Of a DNA stretch of 33,334 bases, positions 22,684 to 32,053 are shown piece after piece. The notes below the pieces were generated by a model. The model saw only the letters and a list, made by a program, of their open reading frames with translations. It was not told the origin of the DNA and did no database searches. The DNA lies in assembly GCA_016765035.1 (NCBI GenBank), contig JAESQS010000110.1:1-33334 (forward strand), written 5' to 3'. A program made the position numbers and the translations under genes. Each line of letters starts with the position of its first letter. Position 1 is the first letter of the stretch. This DNA is from Kordiimonadaceae bacterium (GTDB lineage Bacteria; Pseudomonadota; Alphaproteobacteria; Sphingomonadales; Kordiimonadaceae).

Positions 22684-25146
22684 TTAGTCAAACCGGTATG
22701 TCATGCGCACACCAACTTGGCGCGGTGTCAGGATATTCACCTGATACGAACGCACAGTTGCACCTTCAACAGTTTGATTACTCAGGCGCGTGCTTTGCAC
22801 ACCTGTTTCAGCATATGTATTGAACATATTGTCTACATACAAAGTCGCTGTCCAATTTTCAGCATCATAAACAACAGAGGCATTGGCGACACCAAAACCA
22901 TCTAATGTGCGGCTGAAACCACGTGCACCTGTTCTGGAAAGAACATTACCTTGCACTGCATAGCTGACGTTGTAATGCAGTGAATTGCCGTTTTCCAACG
23001 GCTGGTCATAATTCGCAAAGATCGAGAATTGTGTCTCAGGTGAACCCGGCAAGCGGTCTCCATCTTCTCCATCCTCAAATCTGGTAGCAAAACCACCATC
23101 TGTTACGATGGAGCGAATTAAAGACGGCACATCCGCTGTTAACTCAGACTTCGTATAACTGAAGGCACCACGCAGGTTAAACCTGTCAGTTACGCGCCAA
23201 CTACCGCTGACTTCGATACCTTTTGATTCAGCACCATTTGCATTGATGGTAATAGGAATACTGGCATTCACAGTGGCAGAACCAAGCTGTGGGTCATCCC
23301 ATTTAACAAGATAGATGGCAGTATTGAAGGTAACAGCACCATCCAACAATGTGGTTTTCAAACCAAGTTCATAGTTTGTTGTTTTGTCAGGGCCATATGA
23401 GCGCTCGTCAAATACAGCAACATCACCAGAGTTTGGTCCAAATGTTTGGCCCGGTGCAAGCGCACAGGCACCCTGTTGGCCGTTCGGGTCAAACTCTGCA
23501 CAAGGGCCAATGCCATTTGAATTACCAATCCGGTATCCTTGGCTAACAGTTGCATACAACAGCATATCATCGTTGAAAGCGTAAGATGTATTGATTTTAA
23601 AGAGCGTGCCACTGTCTTCCTGCCCAGAATCTGGGTCAAAGTCTAATGCCTCAAGTGCATCAAATGTAGGAATGGTAAAGCCCGGATCAAACAGCGGGAA
23701 ATCAACTAAACTTAGTGTTTTAAGTTCATATTCATAATAACGGCCACCAACCGTTACTTGCCAGTCGTCAGTAATTTGGTAAGAAATTTCACCAAAAACT
23801 GCTTTTTCAACAAGCTCTGAAGTGTCGCTTGAGAAATATTCCAAATCATCAGGACGGTCAAAACCTGCAAAGGCTGCATAGCCTGGTGTGTATTCGGCAG
23901 ATGTGCCTACAGTATTAAACTTGTTATAATACCCACCAATAATCCAGCTAAGGTCAGAATCATTCGTTGAAACCAAACGAATTTCTTGGTTAAAGAATGT
24001 TTCTTCCAAATCTTCCCGTGTACGTGATGTAAAGGTTGGGAAGCTTTCATATGAATATTCAAGGCTGATCAACAAATCAGTCTGGTCTCGTTGACCATTC
24101 ACTGTAAATTTGCCAATGCCCGTAGCAGAAGTAAGCTCGGCAAAGCCAAGGTCTGCGGTGATTTCCAGTGCAAGAAGTTCATTTTCCTGCTCGTCTGGCT
24201 CAAGCACACGGCTGGGAGATTCGTACCTGCCAGTCCTGCGGTGACCAAGGCGACCACTGGTTGGTCGGCCTTCATTATCATTATTTTGGAAATAATAGGT
24301 TAAAGTGGCATCAAAGGCATCTGCTGGTTTCCACCGCAAAGCAACACGGCCTGAAAGCGATTCCTGACCATTAGCATCTTTAACAGGGCTGAAGTTTTCA
24401 GTTTCAGACAGCGGTGCATCAGGCTCAGAAACACCAATATTAGCAACAACATTTGTATAATCAATGAAGCCTTTGTCATTCAAAAAGTCCATTGAAGAGC
24501 GAATAGCCAGTGTTTCACTGATTGGAATATTCACTGTGAAACCAATATCACTGCTAAGGCCGCTACTTTCCGAAGTAAGGTACGTATCACCGCGGACTTT
24601 AACCATCATGCCATCAAAGTTTGGCTTGTTGGGAATATAGCGAATTGCACCGCCCAGTGTACCAGCACCATATAGGGAGCCTTGTGGGCCAAGCAATGTT
24701 TCAACTCGGGCCAAATCATTCAGCTTCAAGTCGATATTAATGGGTACTTCACCAAGATACGTGGCAACTGTTCCGCCATTATCTTCAACTTCTCCCTGAC
24801 CAAGGCTATCAGCATTCAAGCCCCGAACAATAATCCGGTTACCCATCCGGCCACCGCGATTAATAGCATTAATGCCGGGCACAAATGCGAGAACATCTGT
24901 AATGTCTTTAAAGCCCTGCTCTTCAAGTTGTGTACCACTCATGGCGGCAATGTTAATGGGCACATCCTGAACTGAAGCTGCACGGCGCGTTGCGGTAACT
25001 ATAATCTCATCAAAAGTGCCAATATCGTTCGCGTCTTGTGTTTCCTGCGCGGCAGCAATTTCACCAACGCCCATTGATGCCATACAAATGGCAACTGCAC
25101 TGGCAGACCGTTTTAAAATACTTTTATGGTTTATAACTGGCTTCAT
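22684..25146 (-). CDS. TonB-dependent outer membrane receptor
   Basis: The 820-aa protein has a signal peptide (SASAVAICMASMGVGEIAAAQ). A TonB-box-like DEIIVTATRR leads into the plug domain (VQDVPINIAAMSGTQLEEQG; VPGINAINRGGRMGNRIIVRG), and a 22-strand type barrel ends in VGVRMTYRFD with the terminal aromatic-containing strand. It imports an unknown large ligand across the outer membrane. I moved the start from 25233 to the ATG at 25146, which has GGAGGGG five bases upstream and starts the signal peptide. It is divergent from a TPR-sulfotransferase gene across 244 bp in which I could not assign a sure promoter. This gene pairing recurs in related bacteria. Confidence 0.94.
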   Translation of the reverse strand: MKPVINHKSILKRSASAVAICMASMGVGEIAAAQETQDANDIGTFDEIIVTATRRAASVQDVPINIAAMSGTQLEEQGFKDITDVLAFVPGINAINRGGRMGNRIIVRGLNADSLGQGEVEDNGGTVATYLGEVPINIDLKLNDLARVETLLGPQGSLYGAGTLGGAIRYIPNKPNFDGMMVKVRGDTYLTSESSGLSSDIGFTVNIPISETLAIRSSMDFLNDKGFIDYTNVVANIGVSEPDAPLSETENFSPVKDANGQESLSGRVALRWKPADAFDATLTYYFQNNDNEGRPTSGRLGHRRTGRYESPSRVLEPDEQENELLALEITADLGFAELTSATGIGKFTVNGQRDQTDLLISLEYSYESFPTFTSRTREDLEETFFNQEIRLVSTNDSDLSWIIGGYYNKFNTVGTSAEYTPGYAAFAGFDRPDDLEYFSSDTSELVEKAVFGEISYQITDDWQVTVGGRYYEYELKTLSLVDFPLFDPGFTIPTFDALEALDFDPDSGQEDSGTLFKINTSYAFNDDMLLYATVSQGYRIGNSNGIGPCAEFDPNGQQGACALAPGQTFGPNSGDVAVFDERSYGPDKTTNYELGLKTTLLDGAVTFNTAIYLVKWDDPQLGSATVNASIPITINANGAESKGIEVSGSWRVTDRFNLRGAFSYTKSELTADVPSLIRSIVTDGGFATRFEDGEDGDRLPGSPETQFSIFANYDQPLENGNSLHYNVSYAVQGNVLSRTGARGFSRTLDGFGVANASVVYDAENWTATLYVDNMFNTYAETGVQSTRLSNQTVEGATVRSYQVNILTPRQVGVRMTYRFD

Positions 25147-25390
25147 ATGCCCCTCCATGAACCCATGCTGTCTCCCACACAGGTATAATTTCCATTCATC
25201 CTCGGTCGGGTACCAACATCTTTGGCCCATCAACCGGGATAACCCCCATAATATGCGTGCTAAGGAAAAGTCTGCGTCAACTCAAAGGTATGACCAACTA
25301 TAAACTGAACGAAAATTATATGTTTAGGGTATTTTTCTATAAACTTATTGCCAAAATGCCGCACAATTGCCTAAAAATGCATAGTGCGCA

Positions 25391-26980
25391 GTGATATATA
25401 CTGTGCCAATCAAGCAAAGGTCCTTCTTTTTGATTGAAATACTTAAAAAAATTAAATCTAAAAGATATGAAGAAGCCCATAAATTATGCATCGACTTAAT
25501 TCATAAGGATGTGAATGATGCCCGTGCTTATTATGGGTTAGGCATCATTACTTTTGATCATAAGAATTTTACCAAAGCCGCTGAGCTTTATGGCAAAGCA
25601 ACAGAGCTAGAACCAAAGCGCGCAGCTTTTTGGGCGGCATATGGGAAGACCTTGTCACTATTAGGTCGTCAAAGCGAAGCTCATACTGCCATCGAAAATG
25701 CGGCCAAGCTCCCTATTCAGGATGCTATAACAGCCGATACAATAGCTGTTGTCTATAGCAGAACAGGGTTTCATGAGCGCGCCATACCCTTTTTTCAAAA
25801 AGCCATAGCGCTCGACCCCCAACCTGCCAATTTCTATTATAACCTTGGGTCTTCCTTGCAATTTTCAGGGCGTTTCGAAGAAGCAGCCGAGGCTTATCAA
25901 AGTGCAATTTCGCGGGAACCAAACTCCTATAAAGCCTATTCTGGGCTTGTTGCGCTTCGTAAGCAAACCAAAGACACCAGCACATTAGAAAAGCTAACAA
26001 CCCTGTTTGAGAAAAACCATAAAGATGCAGATGCCACGCTGCACTTGGGGCACGCCATTGCCAAAACATACGAAGACCTAGGTGAACACGACCAAAGCTT
26101 GCACTGGCTAACCCGTGCCAAGACGATGAATGCTGCTAAATTCGCTGTGGATATACAGGCGCAAAGCGCCCTTTTTGAAGCCTCTAAAAAGACCTTTACT
26201 GCAAAGAGCAGTGAGGACACTGATTTTGACACAAGCGCGCCTATATTTGTCGTTGGATTGCCGCGTACGGGCACAACACTGGTAGACAGAATTTTATCTT
26301 CTCACCCGGAAGTGACCGCCGCAGGGGAAACCAATGTTTTTGCAGGCTTGGTCAAGGGGGCGACACAAACAACAGACAATATGGTGTTGGATGCTAAAAC
26401 ACTGCTTGCGGCAACCTCTGTAAACATGGCCCCAATTGGCAGGCATTATGTGGCCAACACCAAAGCGCTCGCCCGCGGTGCACCGCGTTTTACAGATAAA
26501 ATGCCCTTGAATTTTTTCTATGCAGGGCTGATCCACAAAGCGCTGCCCAATGCACGTATTATTGTGTTACGCCGTGGGGCTATGGATAGCTGCATTAGCA
26601 ATTACCGGCAGTTATTTTCCACGCAATATTCCTATTATAACTATACATATAACTTGGAAAGTACGGGGCATTTTTACCGGGGCTTTGATGACCTGATAGC
26701 CCATTGGAAAGCGACTTTACCAGCCAACCGTTTCATGGAAGTTCACTATGAAGACATTGTCTTTGATCAAGAAGCCCAAACGCGGAAGCTGCTTGAGTTT
26801 TGTGACTTAAGTTGGGACGAAGCCTGCTTGCGCTTTCATGAAAATGATACACCTGTTTCCACCGCCAGTTCGGTGCAAGTGCGCCAACCACTTTATGCCG
26901 GGTCTATTGGACGCTGGAAAAAATACAGCACAGGCCTGACATCCCTCAGAAAAGCCCTTGGGGATCTGGCAGAAACCTAG
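25391..26980 (+). CDS. TPR-containing sulfotransferase
   Basis: Residues 15-230 are tetratricopeptide repeats (AYYGLGIITFDHKNFTKAAELYGKATELEP). From about 280 a sulfotransferase domain follows, with the PAPS-binding loop VVGLPRTGTTLVDRILSSHP and the 3'-phosphate motif IIVLRRGAMDSCISNY. It would move sulfate from PAPS to a peptide or glycan acceptor. The start is uncertain: GTG at 25391 has no ribosome site, while the in-frame TTG at 25430 has AAAGG upstream and would give 516 aa. It is divergent from the TonB-dependent receptor, a recurring neighbour. Sulfation of a ligand or surface molecule linked to that receptor is only an inference. Confidence 0.88.
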   Translation: MIYTVPIKQRSFFLIEILKKIKSKRYEEAHKLCIDLIHKDVNDARAYYGLGIITFDHKNFTKAAELYGKATELEPKRAAFWAAYGKTLSLLGRQSEAHTAIENAAKLPIQDAITADTIAVVYSRTGFHERAIPFFQKAIALDPQPANFYYNLGSSLQFSGRFEEAAEAYQSAISREPNSYKAYSGLVALRKQTKDTSTLEKLTTLFEKNHKDADATLHLGHAIAKTYEDLGEHDQSLHWLTRAKTMNAAKFAVDIQAQSALFEASKKTFTAKSSEDTDFDTSAPIFVVGLPRTGTTLVDRILSSHPEVTAAGETNVFAGLVKGATQTTDNMVLDAKTLLAATSVNMAPIGRHYVANTKALARGAPRFTDKMPLNFFYAGLIHKALPNARIIVLRRGAMDSCISNYRQLFSTQYSYYNYTYNLESTGHFYRGFDDLIAHWKATLPANRFMEVHYEDIVFDQEAQTRKLLEFCDLSWDEACLRFHENDTPVSTASSVQVRQPLYAGSIGRWKKYSTGLTSLRKALGDLAET

Positions 26981-27008
26981 ATCATATCCGTTTTAATTTC
27001 ATCACCAG
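26976..27008. repeat. Short copy of the dispersed intergenic repeat
   Basis: CCTAGATCATATCCGTTTTA followed by TTTCATCACC overlaps the sulfotransferase stop codon. The copy near 7123 has the same GATCATATCC and a TTTAATTTGCATCACC equivalent. No palindrome is attached. Confidence 0.5.
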
Positions 27009-27011
27009 CCA

Positions 27012-27036
27012 TAAAAAAAGGCGCACAGGGCGCCTT
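27012..27036. terminator. Terminator between sulfotransferase and DUF2336 gene
   Basis: AAGGCGC and GCGCCTT form a seven-base-pair stem around ACAGG. The A run to the left makes a U tract for the minus-strand gene. It may also slow the plus-strand transcript. Confidence 0.8.
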
Positions 27037-27077
27037 CATTATTCATTGTAAATCGGCCATATCCGCCGGGTCTTTCC

Positions 27078-28202
27078 TTAAGGAGCGCTAGCCGCAGATG
27101 GTTCTACTTTTTGCAGCTTGCCAGTTAGATAATCCAGATTTTCTGTATCCACACTATCTTCCACGCTGGTAAGCACCCGTTCAATCATCAGCTGCTTGAA
27201 TGTCTCTCTGTCGTCGCCGCCTGTCAGAACCATTTCATCAGCGACATCCAGCGCTGCCCGCGCCATGCTGAAAAACTGTTGGGGCATTTTTGCGGCATCA
27301 AATAGGCGTTGTAGCCCCAAGTTGCCTTTATCATGAACAAGGGCATAGGCATTTAGGACTGGAATACCAACCCGTGCAGCCAAAGCCACTTCGAAGAAAG
27401 TTGTGTCGCCAAGGCAAAGCGCCCGCAACATAAGTGTTGGTGTCAGCCGCCCATTTTCGTGCAACTGCTTCACAAGTTCTTCTACAGTCGAGCGCGTTTC
27501 GCCTTCTGCAAGCGAAACAATTGCTTTTTCCCGGCTGCCAAGAAGCAAGTCACTTGCAAGCCCCGGTGACACTTCATGGTGCGTCATAATATGGTCCCGT
27601 AGCTGCTCGGACACTAATGTCACCAGCCGTTCAGCAACACCGATCGGTAGTTCGCTTCGCTTCGCCAAAGGTTGGTTCACCAGCTCATTGTCGCCGTATT
27701 TATCGAGGACTTTGTCTAAAGTGCTTTCCTTAAGCACTGCCCCTTCATTGCTAACCAGTTTTGCAACGGCTATTTCGTCACCGCTTTCAACAAGCGCATC
27801 GGCCAGCCCTTCAGAAACACTTTCCCTGCCAGCAACTGCCTGCTGCACACTGGACCCACGGGTGCGTACCAGCTCTATCAAATCGCTATCTGTTAAGACG
27901 ATAGAAGTTTCAATGAAGGGCATTGCCACTTCATCTACATCTTTGGCAAGAGACTGCGCCACATCATGCGGAACTTCGGGGTTATCTTTAAGGCTGTCGG
28001 CCAGAGCATGACGTACACGCACTTCAGCATCTTTCAGCATGTGCCGAAAAATACTTTCCGCTAAAGATCGTTCTTCTGCTGTCAGACTGGCGTTACCGAA
28101 GGTCGCAGCTACTTTTACTGCCGCCGCCGCACGGTTTTCACCATTAGGGTCTTGAAGAAGTTTAGAAACATCTGCGCTTGATAATATAGTGCTGTCCGAC
28201 AA
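27078..28202 (-). CDS. DUF2336 family protein
   Basis: The 374-aa all-helical protein has HEAT-like repeats (EVRVRHALADSLKDNPEVPHDVAQSLAKD; EIAVAKLVSNEGAVL). A C-terminal part runs LTPTLMLRALCLGDTTFFEVALAARVGIPV and is typical of DUF2336, a family frequent in alphaproteobacteria with no firm biochemical role. It starts at the ATG at 28202. A perfect TTAA-N7-TTAA CtrA-like box lies about 52 bases upstream, so cell-cycle-linked expression is plausible. It is a single-gene unit with its own terminator. Confidence 0.85.
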   Translation of the reverse strand: MSDSTILSSADVSKLLQDPNGENRAAAAVKVAATFGNASLTAEERSLAESIFRHMLKDAEVRVRHALADSLKDNPEVPHDVAQSLAKDVDEVAMPFIETSIVLTDSDLIELVRTRGSSVQQAVAGRESVSEGLADALVESGDEIAVAKLVSNEGAVLKESTLDKVLDKYGDNELVNQPLAKRSELPIGVAERLVTLVSEQLRDHIMTHHEVSPGLASDLLLGSREKAIVSLAEGETRSTVEELVKQLHENGRLTPTLMLRALCLGDTTFFEVALAARVGIPVLNAYALVHDKGNLGLQRLFDAAKMPQQFFSMARAALDVADEMVLTGGDDRETFKQLMIERVLTSVEDSVDTENLDYLTGKLQKVEPSAASAP

Positions 28203-28253
28203 GGGCTACATCCTGTTACATGAGTGTTCAATTTACACGCTAAGGCAAACTGG

Positions 28254-28268
28254 TTAACCGTAAGTTAA
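28254..28268 (-). promoter_or_regulatory. CtrA-like binding box upstream of DUF2336 gene
   Basis: On the minus strand the sequence reads TTAACTTACGGTTAACC, matching TTAA-N7-TTAA with the extra C of the CtrA consensus. It is 52-66 bases before the DUF2336 ATG. It also faces the symporter gene on the other side, about 185 bases away. Confidence 0.5.
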
Positions 28269-28452
28269 ATTATACTGCGTATTTTTTCTATTAGTATACA
28301 ATGTTTACGGTATTTTAGATAGGTTTTCATTGAGCCAGAGCCAAATAACCGTTAGCATACCGCATATATTTAATCGGGTAGTTTCACTGCCCAAAGGGTA
28401 ATCTAGAAAAGTAACAGCACAATTTCCAACATATTGTATTCGGGGGAATAAC

Positions 28453-30135
28453 ATGAAACGCCTCATGGCATTTTTGGCATGTTTTTTATTGGTGTCACAA
28501 GCATCAAACGCAGCCACAATTCAAGACGACCTTACCATAGCACTATGCCAAAACGGTATAACTGCAGAACAATTACCAGCTAATCTTGCGGCTGAATTGG
28601 CAAAGATAACCAGCGCTGGCAGCAGTTTTATGTGCCCGGTCGCAGAGCCAACTTTTTCTGATTCGGTCAATGCCGTTATGGCACCGATCAGTAAATTCAT
28701 CTCAGACATCGTCTTTTTTGGTGCCCCAATGGGTTGGCTAATTGAAGGCGCCCCTGATTTACCGCTCATTGCTATCTGGCTTATTGGCGGGGCTATCTTT
28801 TTCACATTCTACATGGGCTTCCCCAATATTTGGGGCTTTAAGCAATCCATGAGAATTGTAAAAGGCACCTATGACGACCCTAATGACCCTGGTGAAGTCA
28901 CCCACTTCCAAGCCCTTTCTGCCGCTGTTTCAGGCACAGTGGGTTTGGGGAATATAGCAGGTGTCGCCATTGCCGTTTCAATTGGTGGGCCGGGCGCTAC
29001 ATTCTGGATGATACTAAGTGGCCTCTTTGGCATGACCAGCAAATTTGTTGAATGTACACTTGGTGTTAAATACCGCGAGATTGACGAAAACGGTGTGGTT
29101 TCCGGTGGTCCCATGCATTATCTTTCAAAAGGATTAGCAAACAGGGGCCTGCCCAGCCTAGGCAAAATTCTAGCAGTGCTGGCTGCTATTATGTGCATTG
29201 GTGGCGCTTATGGTGCTGGTGCCATGTTCCAAGTAAACCAATCTGCTCTCCAGTTCACAAACCAGATAACAGCCCTAACAGGCGGCAATGAAAGCTTCTT
29301 CTTCGGTAAGGGCTGGATTTTCGGTATTATTTTTGCTGCTGTTGTCGGCTTGGTTATCATTGGCGGCATTCGGAAAATCACCCATGTGACAGAACTTTTG
29401 GTGCCTATTATGGCCATCATTTATATTTCTGCGTCTCTGGTTGTGATCTTGGCTCATTTCGACCAAATCCCATCAGCCATTGGCCAAATTATAAATGGTG
29501 CTTTCACTGGCGAAGGTGTTCAGGGCGGTATTATCGGTGTATTGATACAAGGCTTGCGCCGCGCTTCCTTCTCGAACGAAGCGGGCCTTGGGTCTGCCTC
29601 CATTGCGCACGCTGCAGCAAAAACCAAAGAACCTGTGGCAGAAGGCCTTGTTGCCTTGCTAGAGCCATTCATCGACACAGTTGTTATATGCACAATCACT
29701 GCGTTGGTTATCATACTCACGGGTTCGTTTGATCCGGATGCGTCCGGCACAGCGGCTGGTATTGCACTCACGTCAAATGCCTTTGGCAGCGTGATTAGCT
29801 GGTTCCCATACATTCTCACCATTGCCGTGATTATGTTTGCATTCTCAACGTCTCTTACATGGTTCTACTACGGTCAACGCTCCTTCCTGTGGCTCGTAGG
29901 CGACAAGCCGGGGGCAGATTTCCTGTTTAAGCTTTCATACCTGCTGACACTGGTTATTGGCTCCGCCATGTCCCTTGCACCGGTTATGGATATGGCAGAT
30001 GCCTTGCTTCTCGCGATGGGTATTCCAAACATCCTAGGGCTTATCTTGCTACGCAAAGAAGTCAAAGCCATGCTGATTGATTATATGGCCCGCGTGAAGT
30101 CTGGCGTGATTAAACCCTATGTAGATAAAGGGTAA
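28453..30135 (+). CDS. AGCS-family sodium/alanine symporter
   Basis: The 560-aa membrane protein belongs to the AGCS (AlsT) family: GTVGLGNIAGVAIAVSIGGPGATFWM, GGPMHYLSKGL, GGIRKITHVTELLVPIMA, FSNEAGLGSASIAHAAAKTKEP and FAFSTSLTWFYYGQRS. These carriers import alanine or glycine with sodium. It starts with a signal peptide (MAFLACFLLVSQASNA) and about 60 extra residues with two cysteines before the usual core, so its N-terminal segment is probably periplasmic. GGGGGAA precedes the ATG. The gene stands alone; a hairpin follows before the cytochrome gene. Confidence 0.92.
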   Translation: MKRLMAFLACFLLVSQASNAATIQDDLTIALCQNGITAEQLPANLAAELAKITSAGSSFMCPVAEPTFSDSVNAVMAPISKFISDIVFFGAPMGWLIEGAPDLPLIAIWLIGGAIFFTFYMGFPNIWGFKQSMRIVKGTYDDPNDPGEVTHFQALSAAVSGTVGLGNIAGVAIAVSIGGPGATFWMILSGLFGMTSKFVECTLGVKYREIDENGVVSGGPMHYLSKGLANRGLPSLGKILAVLAAIMCIGGAYGAGAMFQVNQSALQFTNQITALTGGNESFFFGKGWIFGIIFAAVVGLVIIGGIRKITHVTELLVPIMAIIYISASLVVILAHFDQIPSAIGQIINGAFTGEGVQGGIIGVLIQGLRRASFSNEAGLGSASIAHAAAKTKEPVAEGLVALLEPFIDTVVICTITALVIILTGSFDPDASGTAAGIALTSNAFGSVISWFPYILTIAVIMFAFSTSLTWFYYGQRSFLWLVGDKPGADFLFKLSYLLTLVIGSAMSLAPVMDMADALLLAMGIPNILGLILLRKEVKAMLIDYMARVKSGVIKPYVDKG

Positions 30136-30220
30136 CTTTGGCTCAATTCAGCCCGGAAAGAGGGCGTTTTGGCGCGAACTTATTGCATTAGGTTCATCCT
30201 ACATTAAGTAGAAAACAGCT

Positions 30221-30246
30221 AACTGGCGGACATGGTTCCGCCAGTT
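30221..30246 (+). terminator. Hairpin after the symporter gene
   Basis: AACTGGCGGA and TCCGCCAGTT form a perfect 10-bp stem around CATGGT. Only a short TT follows, so termination may be partial, with the cytochrome ribosome site 27 bases further on. Confidence 0.65.
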
Positions 30247-30287
30247 TCAGTATTTAAAGCACTATGTGGCTCAGGGGAAAGACTTCC

Positions 30288-30719
30288 GTGTTAAAACACC
30301 AGATACTATTAGCCCCTATTTTATGGGTCGCGGCAAGTATGCTGACGCCGCAGGTTCTTGCTGCACCGAAGGAAACCGGTTTTTCAGAATCGGGGGACGC
30401 CGCCAAGGGGCGCAGAATCTTTAACCGCTGCAAAGCCTGCCATAACTTGACGGCAACAAACCGCACGCGGCTCGGCCCTAATCTAGACTCATTATTTGGG
30501 CGGCAAGCAGGGTCTGCACACAATTACAAATTCTCCAAAGCACTGGCAGAAGCCACATTCAACTGGACAGAAAACTCCCTGAATGAATGGCTGACAAAGC
30601 CAAACACGTTCCTTCCGGGGAACAAAATGCAGTTCGCAGGCATTCGGCAAAAACAAGATCGCAATGATTTGATCGCGTATTTACGCCAAGCTACTGTATC
30701 AAGTACCAAGAAAAAATAA
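30288..30719 (+). CDS. Class I cytochrome c, exported
   Basis: The 143-aa protein has a signal peptide (ILLAPILWVAASMLTPQVLAA). The mono-haem domain has CKACH, then TRLGPNLDSLFGRQAG, YKFSKALAEATFNWTENSLNEWLTKP and the axial methionine in GNKMQF, as in cytochrome c2-type carriers. It would carry electrons in the periplasm. I prefer the GTG at 30288, which has AGGGGAAA about eight bases upstream. The track's ATG at 30264 lies before that ribosome site and lengthens the signal peptide oddly. The MlaC-like gene starts 21 bases later, so the two may be cotranscribed. Confidence 0.9.
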   Translation: MLKHQILLAPILWVAASMLTPQVLAAPKETGFSESGDAAKGRRIFNRCKACHNLTATNRTRLGPNLDSLFGRQAGSAHNYKFSKALAEATFNWTENSLNEWLTKPNTFLPGNKMQFAGIRQKQDRNDLIAYLRQATVSSTKKK

Positions 30720-30740
30720 ATTAGGCGGTGAGGCAATAAA

Positions 30741-31355
30741 ATGAAAAAACTACTAGCAGTGATAGCAACAGCGTTTGCATTCAGCACATCAGTCGTCTCG
30801 CAAGATAAAGCGCTCGATGACCCAAGTGGCGCGATTGCCTTCATCCAAGCTGTGTCTGATGATACAGTTGTAGCTTGGAGCGACAGCAAACTAACGAAAG
30901 CAGATCGTGCGACAGCGTTTCGCTCTATTTTCCGCGAAGCAACAGATATCAACCTTTTGGCTCGCGGTATGCTTGGCCGCCACTATAAAACCATCAGCGT
31001 TGAAGAGCGTAAAAGCTATATGGCAGCCATGCGCGATTATATCGTTGCTGAATTTGACAAACGCATGGAACAAGTGGGCTTTAAAACTCTGGAAGTCTAT
31101 GGCACCCGCCCCGCTTCTGGCAGGCGCGGCCACATATTTGTGCTGACGAAGATTAAACGCGAGAAAGGGGAACCAATCCTTGCCGATTGGCGTGTCCGCA
31201 AGAAAAAAGGCGCTTTTCAGATTGTTAATCTAGACTTTGAAGGCATCAACCTAATGATCACCAACCGGGATTTATTCTCAGCCAAAATAAAATCTGGCGG
31301 CATAGATGGCCTGATCGAGTGGTTGAAACGGCAAACCAATGCCCGTAAGCACTAG
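30741..31355 (+). CDS. mlaC: MlaC-family periplasmic phospholipid-binding protein
   Basis: The 204-aa protein has a signal peptide (MKKLLAVIATAFAFSTSVVS) and the MlaC/Ttg2D fold motifs FREATDINLLARGMLGRHYKTISVEERKSY and ADWRVRKKKGAFQIVNLDFEGINL. MlaC carries phospholipids between outer and inner membrane to keep membrane asymmetry. Usually it is encoded with mlaFED; here it stands apart behind a cytochrome c gene, which happens in several alphaproteobacteria. GGCGGTGAGG lies before the ATG. It is convergent with the ACT-domain gene. Confidence 0.88.
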   Translation: MKKLLAVIATAFAFSTSVVSQDKALDDPSGAIAFIQAVSDDTVVAWSDSKLTKADRATAFRSIFREATDINLLARGMLGRHYKTISVEERKSYMAAMRDYIVAEFDKRMEQVGFKTLEVYGTRPASGRRGHIFVLTKIKREKGEPILADWRVRKKKGAFQIVNLDFEGINLMITNRDLFSAKIKSGGIDGLIEWLKRQTNARKH

Positions 31356-31402
31356 CCAAAAGTAATACGTCAGAAGAGACATCAATTTACGCTTATCTGA
31401 GT

Positions 31403-31435
31403 AAAAAAGGCGAGGACAGCAACTTTATCCTCGCC
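31403..31435. terminator. Terminator between mlaC and the ACT-domain gene
   Basis: GGCGAGGA and TCCTCGCC form an eight-base-pair stem preceded by AAAAAA, which gives a U tract for the minus-strand gene. Confidence 0.7.
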
Positions 31436-31443
31436 GCTACTGG

Positions 31444-31486
31444 CTCGATCGTTTCCGTTTTAGGAAGAAGCAAGTCCACCCACTCT
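31444..31486. repeat. Degenerate copy of the dispersed intergenic repeat
   Basis: CTCGATCGTTTCCGTTTTAG, then TCCACCCACTC, resembles the 22.48 kb copy (AGCGTATCCGT and TCCACCCACTC). A TAGCCCT/AGGGCTA hairpin follows at 31493-31519 and overlaps the stop of the ACT-domain gene. Confidence 0.5.
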
Positions 31487-31516
31487 CTGTACTAGCCCTA
31501 GGCCCACCAATAAGGG

Positions 31517-32053
31517 CTAAGTCTTCTCAACCTTACAGTCCAGCCCCAAACTGCCTGCTGTATTATAGAGAGCAGCCTCTAGCGCTATAAACCTGTCTGC
31601 GGGGATATTGGTAGCGATCCGCGTTCTATAATCAAATCCCCCTTCTATGCTAACGCGCCGGCTGCTCATGCGTACAATATTGGCGTTATAGTCCACAAGA
31701 ACATCACTGAGCCGAGACACAAGGCCCGGCTGGTCCCCTCCTGTTACTTCAACCACATGGGTAATTTCACCGCCCTGCCCGCGCAATAGTTCAAACGGAA
31801 AGCTGCTTACAGTGATTCTGGCCCCTTCCAGCAAATTAATCGAGTTTAAGCCTGATTCAATTTCCTCTGTCTGGCTGCCTGCACTGAATTCCGCAACACA
31901 CGAGAATTCAAACCCTTCCCCCAACACAGCATAGGAGCAATCCGCAAGGTTTGCCCCAGTTTCAAATAAATAACCAGTAACCGCAGACACAACGCCCACC
32001 CGGTCTTTCCCTGTTATTGAGAGAAGGTACGTATCAAATTGTTGCTGGTTCAT
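31517..32053 (-). CDS. Two-ACT-domain protein, GcvR-like
   Basis: The 178-aa protein consists of two ACT domains: residues 8-80 (YLLSITGKDRVGVVSAVTGYLFETGANLADC) and 95-170 (HVVEVTGGDQPGLVSRLSDVLVDYNANIVRM). This layout matches GcvR-type regulators of glycine cleavage, which act by protein contact rather than DNA binding. The ATG at 32053 has AGGAG upstream. No gcvA or glycine cleavage genes lie in the window, so its partner is unknown. It could also bind another amino acid. Confidence 0.87.
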   Translation of the reverse strand: MNQQQFDTYLLSITGKDRVGVVSAVTGYLFETGANLADCSYAVLGEGFEFSCVAEFSAGSQTEEIESGLNSINLLEGARITVSSFPFELLRGQGGEITHVVEVTGGDQPGLVSRLSDVLVDYNANIVRMSSRRVSIEGGFDYRTRIATNIPADRFIALEAALYNTAGSLGLDCKVEKT

